DNA from: Brugia malayi
Lineage: Eukaryota; Nematoda; Chromadorea; Rhabditida; Onchocercidae
Direction of reading: 5' to 3'
Assembly: GCF_000002995.4 (NCBI RefSeq)
Contig: NW_025062479.1
Span: 17,666,721 to 17,730,720, forward strand
DNA length: 64,000 bases
Shown piece by piece: positions 52,501 to 64,000 of this stretch; position 1 is the stretch's first letter, and the number at the start of each line of letters is the position of its first letter. The notes beneath the pieces are model-generated. The model searched no databases. It was not told where the DNA came from and worked only from the letters and a program-made list of their open reading frames with translations. The position numbers and the translations under genes were made by a program.

Positions 52501-53924
52501 AGGTCAGAAGCGCTTTCGATTGATCTATTCCACCCCGTGTGTTTCGCAATATAGTCCAGCAGCTTCGCATTTGCAACGGTCGTGTGCACTAATTCGGGTA
52601 AATTATCATAAATGATTGGCTCCCAAGCTGAACAATGATGTTTATTGTACATGCAAGTTTCAATTTCTGTGTTTACAAAAACATCTAAAATGAAGATGTA
52701 ATAGTAAAGATGTGAATAAAATAATTTAATTACAAGGCTGTCATTCTTTACTATGAAATGAGAACACACAAATCCATTGTGAGTCTGAAAATTTTCTTTC
52801 TTAACTAGAAATGTGTGTTGACTTCAGTTTACTATTCACGACCTGCTAATTTCAAAATTTTTATTTGGTTTATCCAATTTGAAAAATCTGCAAAAAAGAT
52901 AGGAAAATACTCTTCAGGGAAATGTGCTGTGTTTTCAGAAATTGAAACCTCGCTGAGTGGTGTTACAATTCGGGATGGAATGCATTTGTAGCATTGAATC
53001 GTCGATAGTGTATGGTACTGGTGACCATTCTAGAGCATGATTCCATTCCGCAAATGTATCTGGTGGATAAAAACCTGCCATAACGACCTAAAAAAATGAC
53101 ACTATAATGAAATTTTGAAAGTCAGATTAGAATAAATACCCAGTTATTCTTTCTCATATCACACACCGACACATAGAAAATTTTGTTTAGTGTTAAGATG
53201 CAAGACTAAACTGATGATTTGGTTTTTAGCATGGTTGTACAGTGAGATTTCCAGGTAAGTTCTGTAATTTGTTTTAATTATCATAAAAAATGGTGTAAAA
53301 TGTCCAGTACCTGTAGCGTCATTTGACAACGATTCGTACTAGAAGTATAGAATGCGACTTCATGTTGCATATAGTTGTTAGCAACAAAGGGACCGACAAA
53401 TTCACGAAGCTCCTTGCCAAAAGCAAATCCTTCACGCTTACCGAACTGCAGTGATGAAAATTGTCATTAAAACTTGAAGTTTAATTATAGCATGTGTAAC
53501 TGAGAAACCACTTAGTCGTGCTGATAAATTTTAGAAGGTACTATTATGTTTCTTCTAGGTTTAAGTGATTCCTCGTTAACTGATAACTGAATTAATTTGA
53601 GATTACTTTAATCCTAATTAATTCTTAAATTCATATAAGTCATTAATTATGGAAAAGAATATTTTGGACTAAATTCTTTTAATCTGAAATTTTAGGAAAA
53701 AGATTTGAAAGGAAATGGACCTGTGTTAATTCATGAACTCCTTCGAAACCCCAAGTTCGTGAATTCTTGTTCAAAAACTTTCCCGGATGACAATTGCCAT
53801 GTCTCATACCAAATATAACCAACTTTACATTTTCGTCGATTGCAGCTGTTTCTAGCACCAAAGGAATATTCTGTTCCAAACTAAGAACTATGCAATATAT
53901 TGCCACATACCAAATTATAAGCAT
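49591..53924 (-). CDS. Histidine acid phosphatase homologue, probably catalytically dead
   Basis: Seven exons in phase: 53924-53721, 53445-53311, 53087-52949, 52684-52479, 52142-51909, 50378-50217 and 49890-49591; 459 residues. Residues 1-19 (MLIIWYVAIYCIVLSLEQ) look like a signal peptide. The branch-2 histidine-phosphatase fold is recognisable from RHGNCHPGKF (41-50), the STNR segment and the late HLEVTL...LLEYRDKPNKSIRLLF block. In active enzymes the first motif is RHGxRxP; here Cys45 replaces the second Arg. The later HD motif reads His307-Leu308, so the proton-donor Asp is missing. The nucleophile His42 is kept. The C-terminus ends in a hydrophobic stretch (NIVIHLLVTLWFVS) after Ser/Thr-rich sequence, suggesting a GPI anchor or single membrane span. 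The ATG follows a TTTTAG acceptor by 20 nt. AATAAA at 49534-49539 lies about 50 nt past the stop. Confidence 0.82.
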
Positions 53925-54814
53925 GTGAAATACACCGCTGCTGCCTAAAATTTTCTAAAAGCAGAGAAAATTGAAAGGACCAGAATAATGCAGGCACTGA
54001 TGAAAAGATTCGAACTGATGAAATATAAAGGATGATAAGACCCATGCATTCCAATACAAAGATTGGTTAGAAGTGATAAAGGATTATGCTGATACAGATG
54101 TTGCGATTAAGATTGTACGTGTTGACACATTTAGGAAGTGAAATTTAAGCAGTATTCAATTAATACAATTTAACAGGGCAGGCAAATTAAAATTTTGGGA
54201 GAGACTGAAGACTGGAAAAAGGGTAGAAATAAAACATCCGAAAGCTTTTAAGGCAAGATAGATTAGAAATTTTAATGAAGTTTTTGATTAATTAGTTTTT
54301 CTCGTCCTACCAGTTGCTTAAAGAAATCTAACCACTTCGAGTATATGTGATCTATTTCAGTTAATGACAGTAACAACTAATCTGTGGACTTTACTCCACT
54401 GTTATTGATTCCTTTTTCTGTCAATTTTTAAAAGAAAATTCAACGTTACATGAAATTTTTTAGCAATTTTTTAGAAATTTTTTACAATTGCACATTAGTG
54501 TTTCTCAGTTCATTTAAAATTTTTTTTTGGGAATTAAAGCCAAAATTGGAAAGAAGAAACAATGAAGATTGAGCAATTTTAACATCTCGAATTTCTGGAA
54601 TTCTTAAACTTTCGAAACCGAGTCTCCGAAAAGGGTTTTTGAGAAAAAACTTGAAGAGTATCGGACAATGATTCTGAATATATAGATGCGAAAAACTAAA
54701 ACTGATATTATATTAAAGCCGTCTTTTTACAATCGTAAATGCTGTCCCTCTGCACCCCACTAATTCAGCAAAATACTGGTTTTTGATGTACATTACATAC
54801 ACAAACATATATTC

Positions 54815-54844
54815 ATACATACATACATACATACATATATATAC
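54815..54844. repeat. ATAC microsatellite
   Basis: Five or more CATA/ATAC units followed by a short AT run. Confidence 0.85.
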
Positions 54845-55159
54845 AGCGCTATTTTTTATTACAACTTTATCTATATTACATATTTGTTTCTAAAGAGATC
54901 AAACAAAAATATATTGAAGTGATAAATTGCTAAAAAATTGTGCTATGATAAACCTAAATACAACTGACCAATTAGGAACTCTACGCTGTCTTTTCACTTT
55001 TAAAAACTTATCTTTTGATATGTAATCAAGCAAATTTTCTTCCAAAAAGATGCCAGAACATATTGTTTTAAAGAAGGTATCTGTCAACGTAAACAAAAAT
55101 ATGTGCATTTCAACGACTTACATTCGGTTAAAAGTTCCATTTTTTTCTCTACCAATTAA

Positions 55160-55372
55160 TGACTAATAATTAATGATAATAATAATGATAGTAATAATAG
55201 TGATAATTAATAATAATAATAAATAGAAATTTTATTTTACTGTAGTTATAACCATAATAATAATAATAATAATAATGATAATAAATAATAATGTAATTAT
55301 AATTTTAGTAATTACTGTAGTTACTATAGTTATTACTATTAATTATTATTATTATTAATAATTAGGATGACA
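55160..55372. repeat. Imperfect AAT/ATT repeat tract
   Basis: About 210 bp dominated by TAATAA and ATTATT units interrupted by GATAAT and TAGT; almost no C. The right part (55,330-55,365) is the reverse complement type of the left, so the tract could fold back on itself. Confidence 0.85.
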
Positions 55373-56682
55373 GAATAACTATAATAGAAAAATGAACCGA
55401 TTGCATAGAAATTAAATGATATTAGCGAGTGCTAAAAAGTAAGGTTCATAATCTCCGGATGAGTACATTTGGTAAGTCATTGTGAGTTCCTCTAACAATA
55501 ATGATAATAACAGTGATAGCAAAACTGTGCAAACAGAGTCAACATTCCTGTGTTGATATCTGATAATACTGAAATGAAGTTTGTTGAAATGAGACCGTTT
55601 GCTAGAAAGATAGAAATGATAATTATTGTTGTGCCGATACGATAAATTTATGATTATTTTCCAGGTAGAGGTGATCGAAAACAAATTCAAAGCAATCGCT
55701 GACCAATGCTTTAATCAGTACAACATATGAACGGGAAAACCTGAAATTTCTAATATTGTTACATATAATGTATTGGTGATAATGAACAGAAAAATACGAT
55801 AATGAAAAAACAAATGATTGTCGGATGTAAGTGAGATGGTAAACTTATGTTTTTTGACCTTTCAAATACCAGTGATTGAGATACAATATTTTGCAATTTG
55901 AGTTTCAAGAGGAAAGTTATTATCACTTATAACTTTAATCAATTTTGATATCTGCAATAATACAGCCAAGAACTGAATCAGTAACTTTGAAGACCTTAAA
56001 CTTTTCAAGTCTCAACTATTCTAATGAAGATAACTATTTCTCAATTGTAATGAGAGAAAATTCTGAAATAAAGGAACTAAGTGGTCGAGTGAAATAGGCA
56101 TATTATCTCGTAAGTTGAATACTTCTAAAACTTTAACAAGTATTATATTTTTTAACAAGAGGTTTCAGAATCCTAATTCTTCGACAGCTTTCGTATATCA
56201 TCAATCAAAAGATCTATTATCATAGAAGTTTTGTTGTATATTGCGGACTGATCACACTTACACATCTGCTTACCAGTGACATATGTATCATCGAAGTATC
56301 ACTGACGACAGCAGTCAGTTCACAGCAAATTTCACAAATTTTCTTTCCAACAATATAAAATTGTGAAGTCTTCTTTCCCTTCTTTCTCTCCCTCCTTCTC
56401 TCGTTTCTAAAGCCATAATGATCTTCTCTCCTTCGTCTTTCTTTCCATTTACTATCCACGCACATTTGTTAGAGAAGTTTTAAAATTGTTGGAAACGCGT
56501 TGGCATTCAGTTCTATAATATACAAAGTGGAATGTGTAGAACGAATGGATTAGTCGAAATCTTGTCAATGTCCACTTGCATGCTAGAATGTGTGGTAACG
56601 GTAGAACGAACTACAACTACTTTTCTTACCAGTTTAAATATCGGCCATTTCTTTCTCCGCTTCTTCTCCCTCTCTCCCTCGT

Positions 56683-56704
56683 CCTCTCTCTCTCTCTCTC
56701 TCTC
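56683..56704. repeat. CT microsatellite in a pyrimidine-rich stretch
   Basis: About 11 CT units, inside a wider pyrimidine-rich segment (56,655-56,720). Confidence 0.88.
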
Positions 56705-57368
56705 ATTTTCCTATTAAATGTTTTTGCTGTAATCGTCATCATTAACTGCTCAGATTTCTTAAGAGCACCATATCACTTCTCTTTTTTTAGAGATTTTCTT
56801 CATTACGGTTTTACATCTTTAGAAGACTTTTTTTTTTCATTTGTTGCCGATATAGATATATCATACCTTTAATTTCCAACAAAGAAAGAGTGAAGACTGT
56901 GGATAACTCTAAAATACAATGGAATGATTGAGCGATTTCGAGAATTTAGTATTGAGCCAAGCTAATATTTTTTTTAAACTACCATTTGGTTACTTCCAGT
57001 TTGATTCAGTTTGAATTATTTTAAAAGTTTAATTGTCAATTGCTGATTTGAAACCATTAAGGTTAACTACTATTGTCACCATTAGTGCTTACCAACTACT
57101 ATTGCTTAGATTCTTTAACTGGAAAATCTAGAGCTTAGATTGGTATTTCATAGACTTTTTCTGGCAAATCAAATAAAAGTTTATTTTGTTCTCAGATTTT
57201 TTTAAAGAAGACGTTCCTAACTTTTTCTTTTGAATGTTGCAGTCATGTGTTATAAAAATTAACTTTTATGAAAGTTTTTTGCTATTTCATAATGTTCCAG
57301 AAAATCTTATTGCCTCGTTTTCTCTGGTTATAATTTTTCTGAAACTCAATTTTAATTCTTTCTGAGCT

Positions 57369-59307
57369 ATGCATTGTAATAAATTAGTTCTCATCGTGGG
57401 CGCTACAATAATATGCTTTGCATCTGTATTCAGTGAGGACGAAGAGAAACTCAGTTGGAAGGAAAATGATGGACTGGAGGTGTGTCACTTAATTTTTATT
57501 TCAAAAAATTCTGCACTTCCACTTTTCTGCATTGCATCAGTCTCGATGAACTATATGTTAAAGGGATGATTTTCAGATTAAAATAATAAAACCAATCAAG
57601 CCAGAGAAATGTAAGGTGAAAAGCCAACCTGGTGATATCGTTGAACAGTTCTACAAACTTTCTGATACAGATGGACAAACGATAGGATCCAATTTCGGCA
57701 AGAAACCGTAAGGTCATCTGGGCAGTGGTAGTTCACCGGGGATACTTTTTTTGCAAAATATTGTTTTACCGAAAAGAATTATGATAAAAGATTTAAGCTA
57801 TTTAGAAATCGAAAAAAGGTTCACCTGCAATAAACAATTGGTCGTCTTAACCGGTTTGACTAAATCAAGATTGATTGAAACTTTTTGAGCTGTTCAGGGT
57901 TGATTAGAGATTTTTCAGAATTCATTCATTCATTCATAGGCTTTACTTAAAAACAAACTAGAGGGAAAATAATAGATCTTTCTTTTTCTTTTCCCATGCT
58001 TTTTGTTTAGTATCCATTGGTCAACCACGCCATATAACAAATTGTTTCTCCCTGAATGTATTTCTGTTGTTTTATGCCTTTAAGTTCGATCTTTCAGTAA
58101 GTTTTTTAGATTTAAAAATTTTTTAGATATTCATTTACACTTGGTAAAAATCAAGTTATCAGTGGCATGGACCGTGCTATGACCGGTATGTGTATCGGTG
58201 AAAAGAGGAAAGTGGTCATCCCAGCACATCTAGGTTTCGGAGATGATGGTCGAGACAGAGATAATATAAGAGGTGGACAGACACTGTACTACACGATACA
58301 GCTTGTGGATCTATTCAGACCGGTACCTGGTGATTCGTGGACTGATGACGATGGTTTGAAAATTGAGGTATGCATTAAATCAGCAGTAAAGTTAAGGTGT
58401 TGCAAAATTGATGGTCTGATAGTTTCCTGTAACCGAGAATTAACAAATTATGTTTTTTAAATGAAATTAATTGCTATCCTCATAACTAACTGATATATAA
58501 AGTGTTCAGTGCTTTCCATCTGAAATATTTGCTATTATTTGTCTTCCAATTTAGAAAAATATCTACTGCCACCATAGAACAAGTTCTTTCACTTCCGTGG
58601 ATTGCTTGTTGAAATATGAAGAGAAATTTAGTGTTTATAAAACGTTAGTCATGTTACTGATGGGAGGTAACTTTGTCACCAAGGAAATATTCGAAGGTTT
58701 AAAGGTAACACACAAAATTGATGAGAAAGAATGTCGCAAGGCCGACAAAGGTGATACAATTCATCAGCACTATACGCTTCACCTAGAGCATTTCGATGGG
58801 ACATTTATCGATTCAAGCTTTAGCCGAAATGCGCCATTCATTTTCAGACTTGGAAAGGGAGAGGTATTTTTTGTTATAGATTTTTCACAGATATTTCTTT
58901 TTCCAGAAAATATGATATTTCGGGTAAAACTACTGGACAATTTTTCCGTTAAAGTTAGCATAAGATTTGTTAAAGAGCAGTCAATTTTAGAATTTTATAA
59001 AATGGTCGTTGAGGAATTTAAAAATCGTTAATTATATCTACAGGTGATCGAAGGTATGGATCGAGCAATGAGTGGTATGTGTGAAGGGGAAAGAAGAAAA
59101 GTGGTCATTCCATGGAAATTGGGTTAGCGTTTTACTTTGATCGTTTTAATCAGATTGAATTTCATTTGAGAACAGCAACCTTCACCTTACATTTCTACTT
59201 CCTTTTAAGGGTATGGCGCTGAAGGTCGAAAGCCATCGATACCTGGTAAAGCTGACTTGTACTTCGATATCGAACTTCGTAAATTAATTAAGCATGATGA
59301 GTTATAA
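57369..59307 (+). CDS. ER-resident FKBP-type peptidyl-prolyl isomerase with two domains, HDEL end
   Basis: Prolyl cis-trans isomerase and chaperone of the secretory pathway, related to C. elegans secretory FKB proteins. Six exons in phase: 57369-57479, 57577-57707, 58127-58367, 58705-58863, 59044-59122 and 59210-59307; 272 residues. Residues 1-22 ([20 protein letters not shown]) form a signal peptide. FKBP domain 1 (about 50-150) contains [26 protein letters not shown]. Domain 2 (about 165-267) contains [17 protein letters not shown] and [18 protein letters not shown]. The C-terminus KHDEL is an ER-retrieval signal. Both domains have Met where FKBP12 has the pocket Trp59, as several ER FKBPs do. 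Domain 1 reads QTIGSN at the FKBP12 KKFDSS position, losing the Phe-Asp pair, while domain 2 keeps the Asp. AATAAA is at 59520-59525. Confidence 0.93.
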
Positions 59308-60200
59308 ATCACAGAAGAAAAGACTGGCAGCATCGAGATGATGTTAACTATATAAAACGTTTATTTTATACAGCGGATGTTTAATTATTTGAGTATATTA
59401 TTATCTGTAAGCAAATTTATCCATCCCTGGCATTACTTATTTTTTAATTATTGATTATTTATGAAAAAGATGGAAATTTATAAAAGCTTTCCCAAGTATT
59501 TTAAAAATCCATCCCAATGAATAAAAAATTGGATAATCATTGTCATTTGTTCAAACAAATTACTTCAACAATTTATATATACATAATTGATACTGTGAGC
59601 AACGCAGGAAGCGCAAAGCTAAGACCAACGTAAATATGATTTGAAAATTCTACTAGTTTTACTACTACCACACGTAGAGGATGACAAGTATATGATAAGT
59701 CTGTGAATTCTCAGTTCAGCAAAGAGAGAAATGATGGGTGATACCCTCACCGTTCTAAGGAAATGTACGTTTGGGATCACAGTTTTCGTAGTGTCTTGTT
59801 TAGGTAACAAAGACGACCGCTTTTTATTAAGGCATAGTGTGTATGAATACAGATGTCGGAGGGAGACGAGATAGAAAGATGTTTGGGAAGTCTCATATCC
59901 CCACTGCGGGTACTGCTTCATATTGAAGAGCCATCTCGGGGTGAGTTTCATTTATAATAGTGGAACATGGAGAGGATTGGTTGAATTTGATAATGATGAT
60001 TAAATTATGCATTCCATTTGGTAAATCCATTCCCTTGTGTGATAGGGAAACCAATGATCCCACCAGATAACTATGTCAAGCTTAGCTTTTCCTATTCAGT
60101 GGCTTCCAGCTTCTTAATTGGTGATTTCATGGAAATTTGATGGTTCTCCTCCAGTATTAATTGTTGGATAGCTTATTACGTTAGACTGTCTTGGCTTCAG
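59308..60200. other. Intergenic, no gene recognised
   Basis: Contains the FKBP polyadenylation signal at 59520-59525. About 59,690-59,950 is somewhat GC-richer and has a 110-codon minus-strand open frame, which shows no family resemblance and no splice partners. Confidence 0.45.
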
Positions 60201-60220
60201 ACATTGTAAAGGCTGACATT

Positions 60221-61570
60221 ATGAACGAAGAAATTAGAGGCAAGGTTGTGTCTTAAAGTAATTTCCTATTATGTTAGATTGAAACTGCCATAATTTATTG
60301 TTTGCATCATTACATTGCAGTATGTGGTGCTATAATCAAAGAAATTGAATTATTTAACAAAAAGCGACTACTCACTGGTTACGTCGACTCCATCGCAGGT
60401 GCTATAATCTTTCACAAATCGTAGAAGTGATAAAACTTTTGCAGAGTGACACATGAGGAAGAAACTGTCAGAAGCGATATCTTTCTAATAATAAACTAAA
60501 ATGCGTCAACTATTGTACCTTCAATATTATGATCTATAGTCTTTCTAGATAAAACTGTAGCGACATATTCTAATAAGGTTTTCATATATTCGTCTCTTCA
60601 AAATATTCATGAAATGAAAGTGATGCAAAGTGATAAGCACATCAAGTTTTTTGATTCTCATAAAACAAACTTTTTGTTTTTACTTATTATTGCTACAGAT
60701 CATTTCACTGTGTTTTCCAAGGGCTTTGATGCGGAATTTTGCATTTTCATATTCATATCATAAATTTCAGCTCGTATTGATATACCTTCGACGGAGATCT
60801 GGCGCTGTTTCAATTCTCTCATGCAGCTGCATAATTATGTGCGTAATAACAAGGTTAGTGTAACGTATTTGTATCGTAACGTCTTCACATGAGATGTAAT
60901 AAAATTCAATTTTCATGCTAAAAACAAATATTCGTTTTCAGTGGAATGTAACACATTGGATAAAAGATCTTTTTTGTTAAAAGGTCTTATTTTCTTCAAT
61001 ATATTCAACAAATCTCATTTGATAGCAGGGTTAGTTCTGTTGTGATTAAAATATTGATAAAAGTACTATTTCGTTAATTAACTGTTTTTCTTCTGTCTTT
61101 AGCTTGCTGAATCTAGTCTGAAGGATATTTTGTCACGGAATTCCTTCGATGATGAGTTTATCAAAGCAGTCATCGACTTTATGGATACTGAGCAGTCTTG
61201 TAAACCTACCATAGTGAATGCTATATCTAAATATCCGCCATTTCGATCTCTTAATTGCCGTTTACAGATTACGGTAAGTCGTAATATTATTGCGCTGCCA
61301 TTTAATTGTTGATGTAAAGAAAATTACCACATATAATTTATTAGTTACACTCATTTTCGTCTTCCACTGAATCACTGCAAGTACCGAAGTAACTGGAAAT
61401 TCTTGTTCCCCAAGGAAACATTCCGACGTTACACTAATAATTGTGCTCTTAGTTACATTCAGCGGCATAAGAGCGACGGGTTTCAAGTAACTAAATCGAT
61501 GAAACATTTTCGAACTTTTTTGAAAGTAATGTTTTCGGCACGCATTAGAAAAATTGAATCTATTCCTTAA
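60221..61570 (+). CDS. Probable COMM-domain protein (COMMD family)
   Basis: Five exons give 179 residues, a usual COMMD length: 60221-60239, 60321-60398, 60771-60853, 61103-61273 and 61382-61570. The N-terminal part is predicted helical (CGAIIKEIELFNKKRLL, then STEIWRCFNSLMQLHNYVRN). The C-terminal part, about 105-175, follows the COMM pattern: a 'sl.WRl.v'-type strand (SLNCRLQI, Cys112 where family members usually have Trp), then SDGFQVTKSMKHFRTFLK with a closing helix. COMM proteins act in Commander/CCC complexes for endosomal recycling and in NF-kappaB control. Exon 1 appears to end at a consensus GC donor (AGAG|GCAAGG). The last acceptor is AAG rather than CAG. A CTTCAG acceptor lies 20 nt before the ATG. 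Family assignment is inference from the C-terminal pattern; the subtype is not assigned. Confidence 0.5.
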
Positions 61571-64000
61571 AATGAGTGTAATAAGCTGCACATAGCTTTT
61601 CAAGAGCGATGGGTTAAGTTTGCTATTAATGCAAAAAAGATAGATATCACATGTGAAATTTGAGGTACTCTTTTCTGTTTTTGGACTCAGATATTTGCTT
61701 TTTTCGTTAAAGAATCGTGTTTGATTGAGTTTTTCTTTTATCGACGCTATTAAATAGAAACTACTGCAAAGAATTTTTGCTACTTATATTTTAATTGACG
61801 AATTGGGATATAGTTCAGTTGTATTTTCTAATTTTATTATATTATAATGTTGTGAATTCTTATCGGAAGATTCTGGTTCTTAGTGACAATTACATCTTTC
61901 ATCGTGTCTGCAAATTTCAAAAATAAGTGTGTATTAGTTCAGTTGTATTTTATGACTAATTCAGCTTTCAGTTGAATTATGTTTTAGCATAGGCTTTGAT
62001 TAATTGGATTAGTTTAAGATTATACTGTTGTCACTTTAACTTAACTGATATTAAAGAGAGGATGTTGAAAAATTGAACCGCAATTGTAAATTTAAATATA
62101 TTCTATGCTTCTAGAAGATTCCGATCTGCTTTCTACTTGTTTACATTTCTCATAAAAATTAGTATCTGTTTTTTATAATAAAGGCATCAGCGATTTTATT
62201 TATTATGTGATAAGAGGCAATATAGTCGTATCTGCATAGTTTCATCCTTATTTAGTATGCTGTAGTGTAGTAATATCAATTTTCCTGTGCTTATAATTGA
62301 GTTGAGCAATGAAGTTAATCACTATCATCAAAACATCGCAAAATTCAACTATTTGCAAGGTACATTATTACTTCAATAGCAATATGTTGATTGAAGAATT
62401 TCTTTATAAAAATAGGGTCTTACCTTTCTTCAGCTTACTTTTGAAATATAACTGTAAATAAGCCGTTTATTTTGATACTTATGTAGTGGAAAGTATCTGA
62501 TCAACAGTGAAATAAGCTCAAAAATTTCAGTTAATTGTTTAAAACTTATCTTTTATAAAATAAAAGATAGTTTTATTACGTTTTTCATAAAACAATTCCA
62601 GTGATTTAAAAAAAAAAAAAAAATTATATGCCACGAAAGGATATAATTCACTTTCCTCATTCCCTTAAAGCTGTTGCATCTTTATCGGCTTCTGTCAGCT
62701 CATTCCTATTTTATGCTTTGTGTTTTCCTTTTACGTACTGATTTCTATTTTTTAAATGATATCTTTTCCTTCAAATTTATTAGGGTTTGTTACCTTTCTG
62801 TATAAATGATTCATATTCTTGTCATAGTTCTTATTTAAATATTTTCTTTATTTAAGAAGTTAATAGCTCGAGACGTTATTGCTGTTAACGTAAAATTCTT
62901 CTTATTCGATATTTGGACAGAATACTTTTCTACTACATCACTATTGATAAGTATTGCATAGCTAGCAACAATCTAACATTAGCGAAACTCGATGCAATTT
63001 TAGTTATGTCACAGTTCATTCACATTCATATTGCACCAAGTTTTTTTGTCAAAAAATTTGGAAAGGAAGGTCAGTCGGGTAAGAGAAAAGCAACAATTTA
63101 ACTTACTTAAAAGTTTCTTTAACTTTTAAACCCATATGAAAAGAGGACACTCACAAGTTTTTGAATATTTAGTTGGAGTTTGAAGAAAGAACTTCATCAT
63201 TAATTTTCATCATTTAGAATTAATTTTGTTTACATTGTTATAAAATAATTACATACACCGTCATATGAATTGCTCACTCCAATATTTTTATTCAGTTACG
63301 GAATTCTTTCGGCATGAATCTTTTACGAAATTTCGTTTGCGACTGACGACTTTAGTTATCTCATTCATCTCACTTCTGTGGTATAAGTTTCGGTTCTACC
63401 GCTCTATGTTCGTTTTTATCACTGGTTAGATAAACTGAATCTTAAACCTTTATCAGACCTAACATCATATTTTAATACAAAAAGCTATTTTTTTCTTGTA
63501 TGATTTTGTGGTAGGAATAGAACGCAAATCTTGCTTTCAAAAAATGCTTAATTTTTTTTGGTATCTGAGAAACAAAAGTCTGTTGACATACATTGATGAT
63601 AGCAAAAATGCAGTAGATTTCTGAACGCACTGAAACTGAAAATCATAAAAGAAAACCAGATTTAAGATTTTATTGAGGATTTGTTCAACTTGGCAGGCGA
63701 GTAACTGAATAGGTAGTCTACTGCTAATTGGACATTTAATTCTTTTTGAAATCGTATTTTCCTTTTAAACAGTCATAGAATGTAGGGATGAGCAGTAAGA
63801 ACTCAACAGTAATGTTTGGAAGTTCTTCAGATAGCCATTAATAGATGTTCCGAATTTAAAGTAAAATAGAGCTTCAGTGTTAATTTCAACAGATGTAGTC
63901 AAAAAATATTTTTTTCATTCGATTGGTTATAAATTGCCTTTTTTCTGCATATTTGATATTAAGAAGTCGTAATAGACAGTAAGTCTCTAACCATTATTCC
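61571..64000. other. No gene recognised to the window end
   Basis: AT-rich. Scattered TTTCAG-like acceptors (for example near 61,970 and 63,296) are not followed by protein-like open frames. A poly-A run lies at about 62,609-62,623. Part of this could be upstream sequence or introns of a gene beyond the window. Confidence 0.45.

Larger units (their letters stand above)
53945..57368. other. Intergenic spacer between divergent genes, rich in simple repeats
   Basis: Lies between the 5' ends of the phosphatase-like gene (minus) and the FKBP gene (plus), so promoters of both are expected near its edges. It holds several simple repeats, listed separately. Open frames at 54.9-55.1, 55.4-55.7 and 56.2-56.9 kb are low-complexity and not convincing. 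Confidence 0.5.

Noticed and set aside
55160..55372. AAT-rich tract as a transposon terminal structure
   Set aside because: Only simple-sequence repeat; no flanking target-site duplication, inverted termini or transposase-like frame nearby.
56220..56465. Arg/Glu-rich 81-codon minus-strand frame
   Set aside because: Arises from a purine-rich low-complexity tract next to the CT repeat; no splice context or homologue-like pattern.
59619..59951. 110-codon minus-strand frame between FKBP and the COMMD-like gene
   Set aside because: Isolated, no family pattern; the slightly raised GC content of the stretch is enough to explain a long open frame.
61262..61603. 113-codon minus-strand frame
   Set aside because: Opposite strand of the COMMD-like last exon, which reads in phase with four upstream exons on the plus strand.

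Overview
The window looks like nuclear DNA of a nematode, most likely a filarial or other spirurid worm. It is AT-rich. Its genes are split into many short exons with TTTCAG or TTTTAG acceptors, and several start codons lie just behind an extra 3' splice site, as expected for spliced-leader trans-splicing. Gene content also fits: a calponin-like-repeat muscle protein, an NR6A/NHR-91-type receptor, and an ER FKBP ending in HDEL. The species call is inference. All exon structures were built by hand from reading frame, splice sites and phase, so boundaries may be off by a few bases.

Left part (1-6.7 kb): the 3' end of a plus-strand histidine acid phosphatase gene that starts outside the window, then a small gene for an unrecognised 151-residue multi-span membrane protein.

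Core block (6.7-23.6 kb): three minus-strand genes in a row, in transcription order a heterochromatin protein 1 homologue (chromo plus chromoshadow), cytosolic-type valyl-tRNA synthetase (22 exons) and the cap-2 mRNA methyltransferase CMTR2. They could form an operon. Ribosomal protein L35 runs divergently from the HP1 gene across a 1.1-kb, partly GC-richer spacer. The two rpl-35 introns carry decayed copies of the gene's own exon sequence.

Middle (24.8-31.5 kb): a poorly resolved acidic-tail gene fragment (minus), a calponin-like repeat gene (minus, first exon not found), and a small unrecognised membrane protein (plus).

Receptor region (33.8-44 kb): one long minus-strand gene for an NR6A (GCNF/NHR-91) nuclear receptor, 11 coding exons, 725 residues. 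About 5.5 kb upstream of it shows no convincing gene, but has GC-richer patches.

Right part (49.6-64 kb): a minus-strand histidine-acid-phosphatase homologue that has lost key catalytic residues and has a signal peptide and a hydrophobic C-terminal tail; a plus-strand two-domain FKBP with HDEL; and a plus-strand gene probably encoding a COMM-domain protein.

No rRNA or tRNA gene, complete transposon or CRISPR array was recognised. The most unusual points are the rpl-35 intron echoes, the probable pseudophosphatase, apparent GC-AG introns in three genes, and the possible HP1-ValRS-CMTR2 operon.
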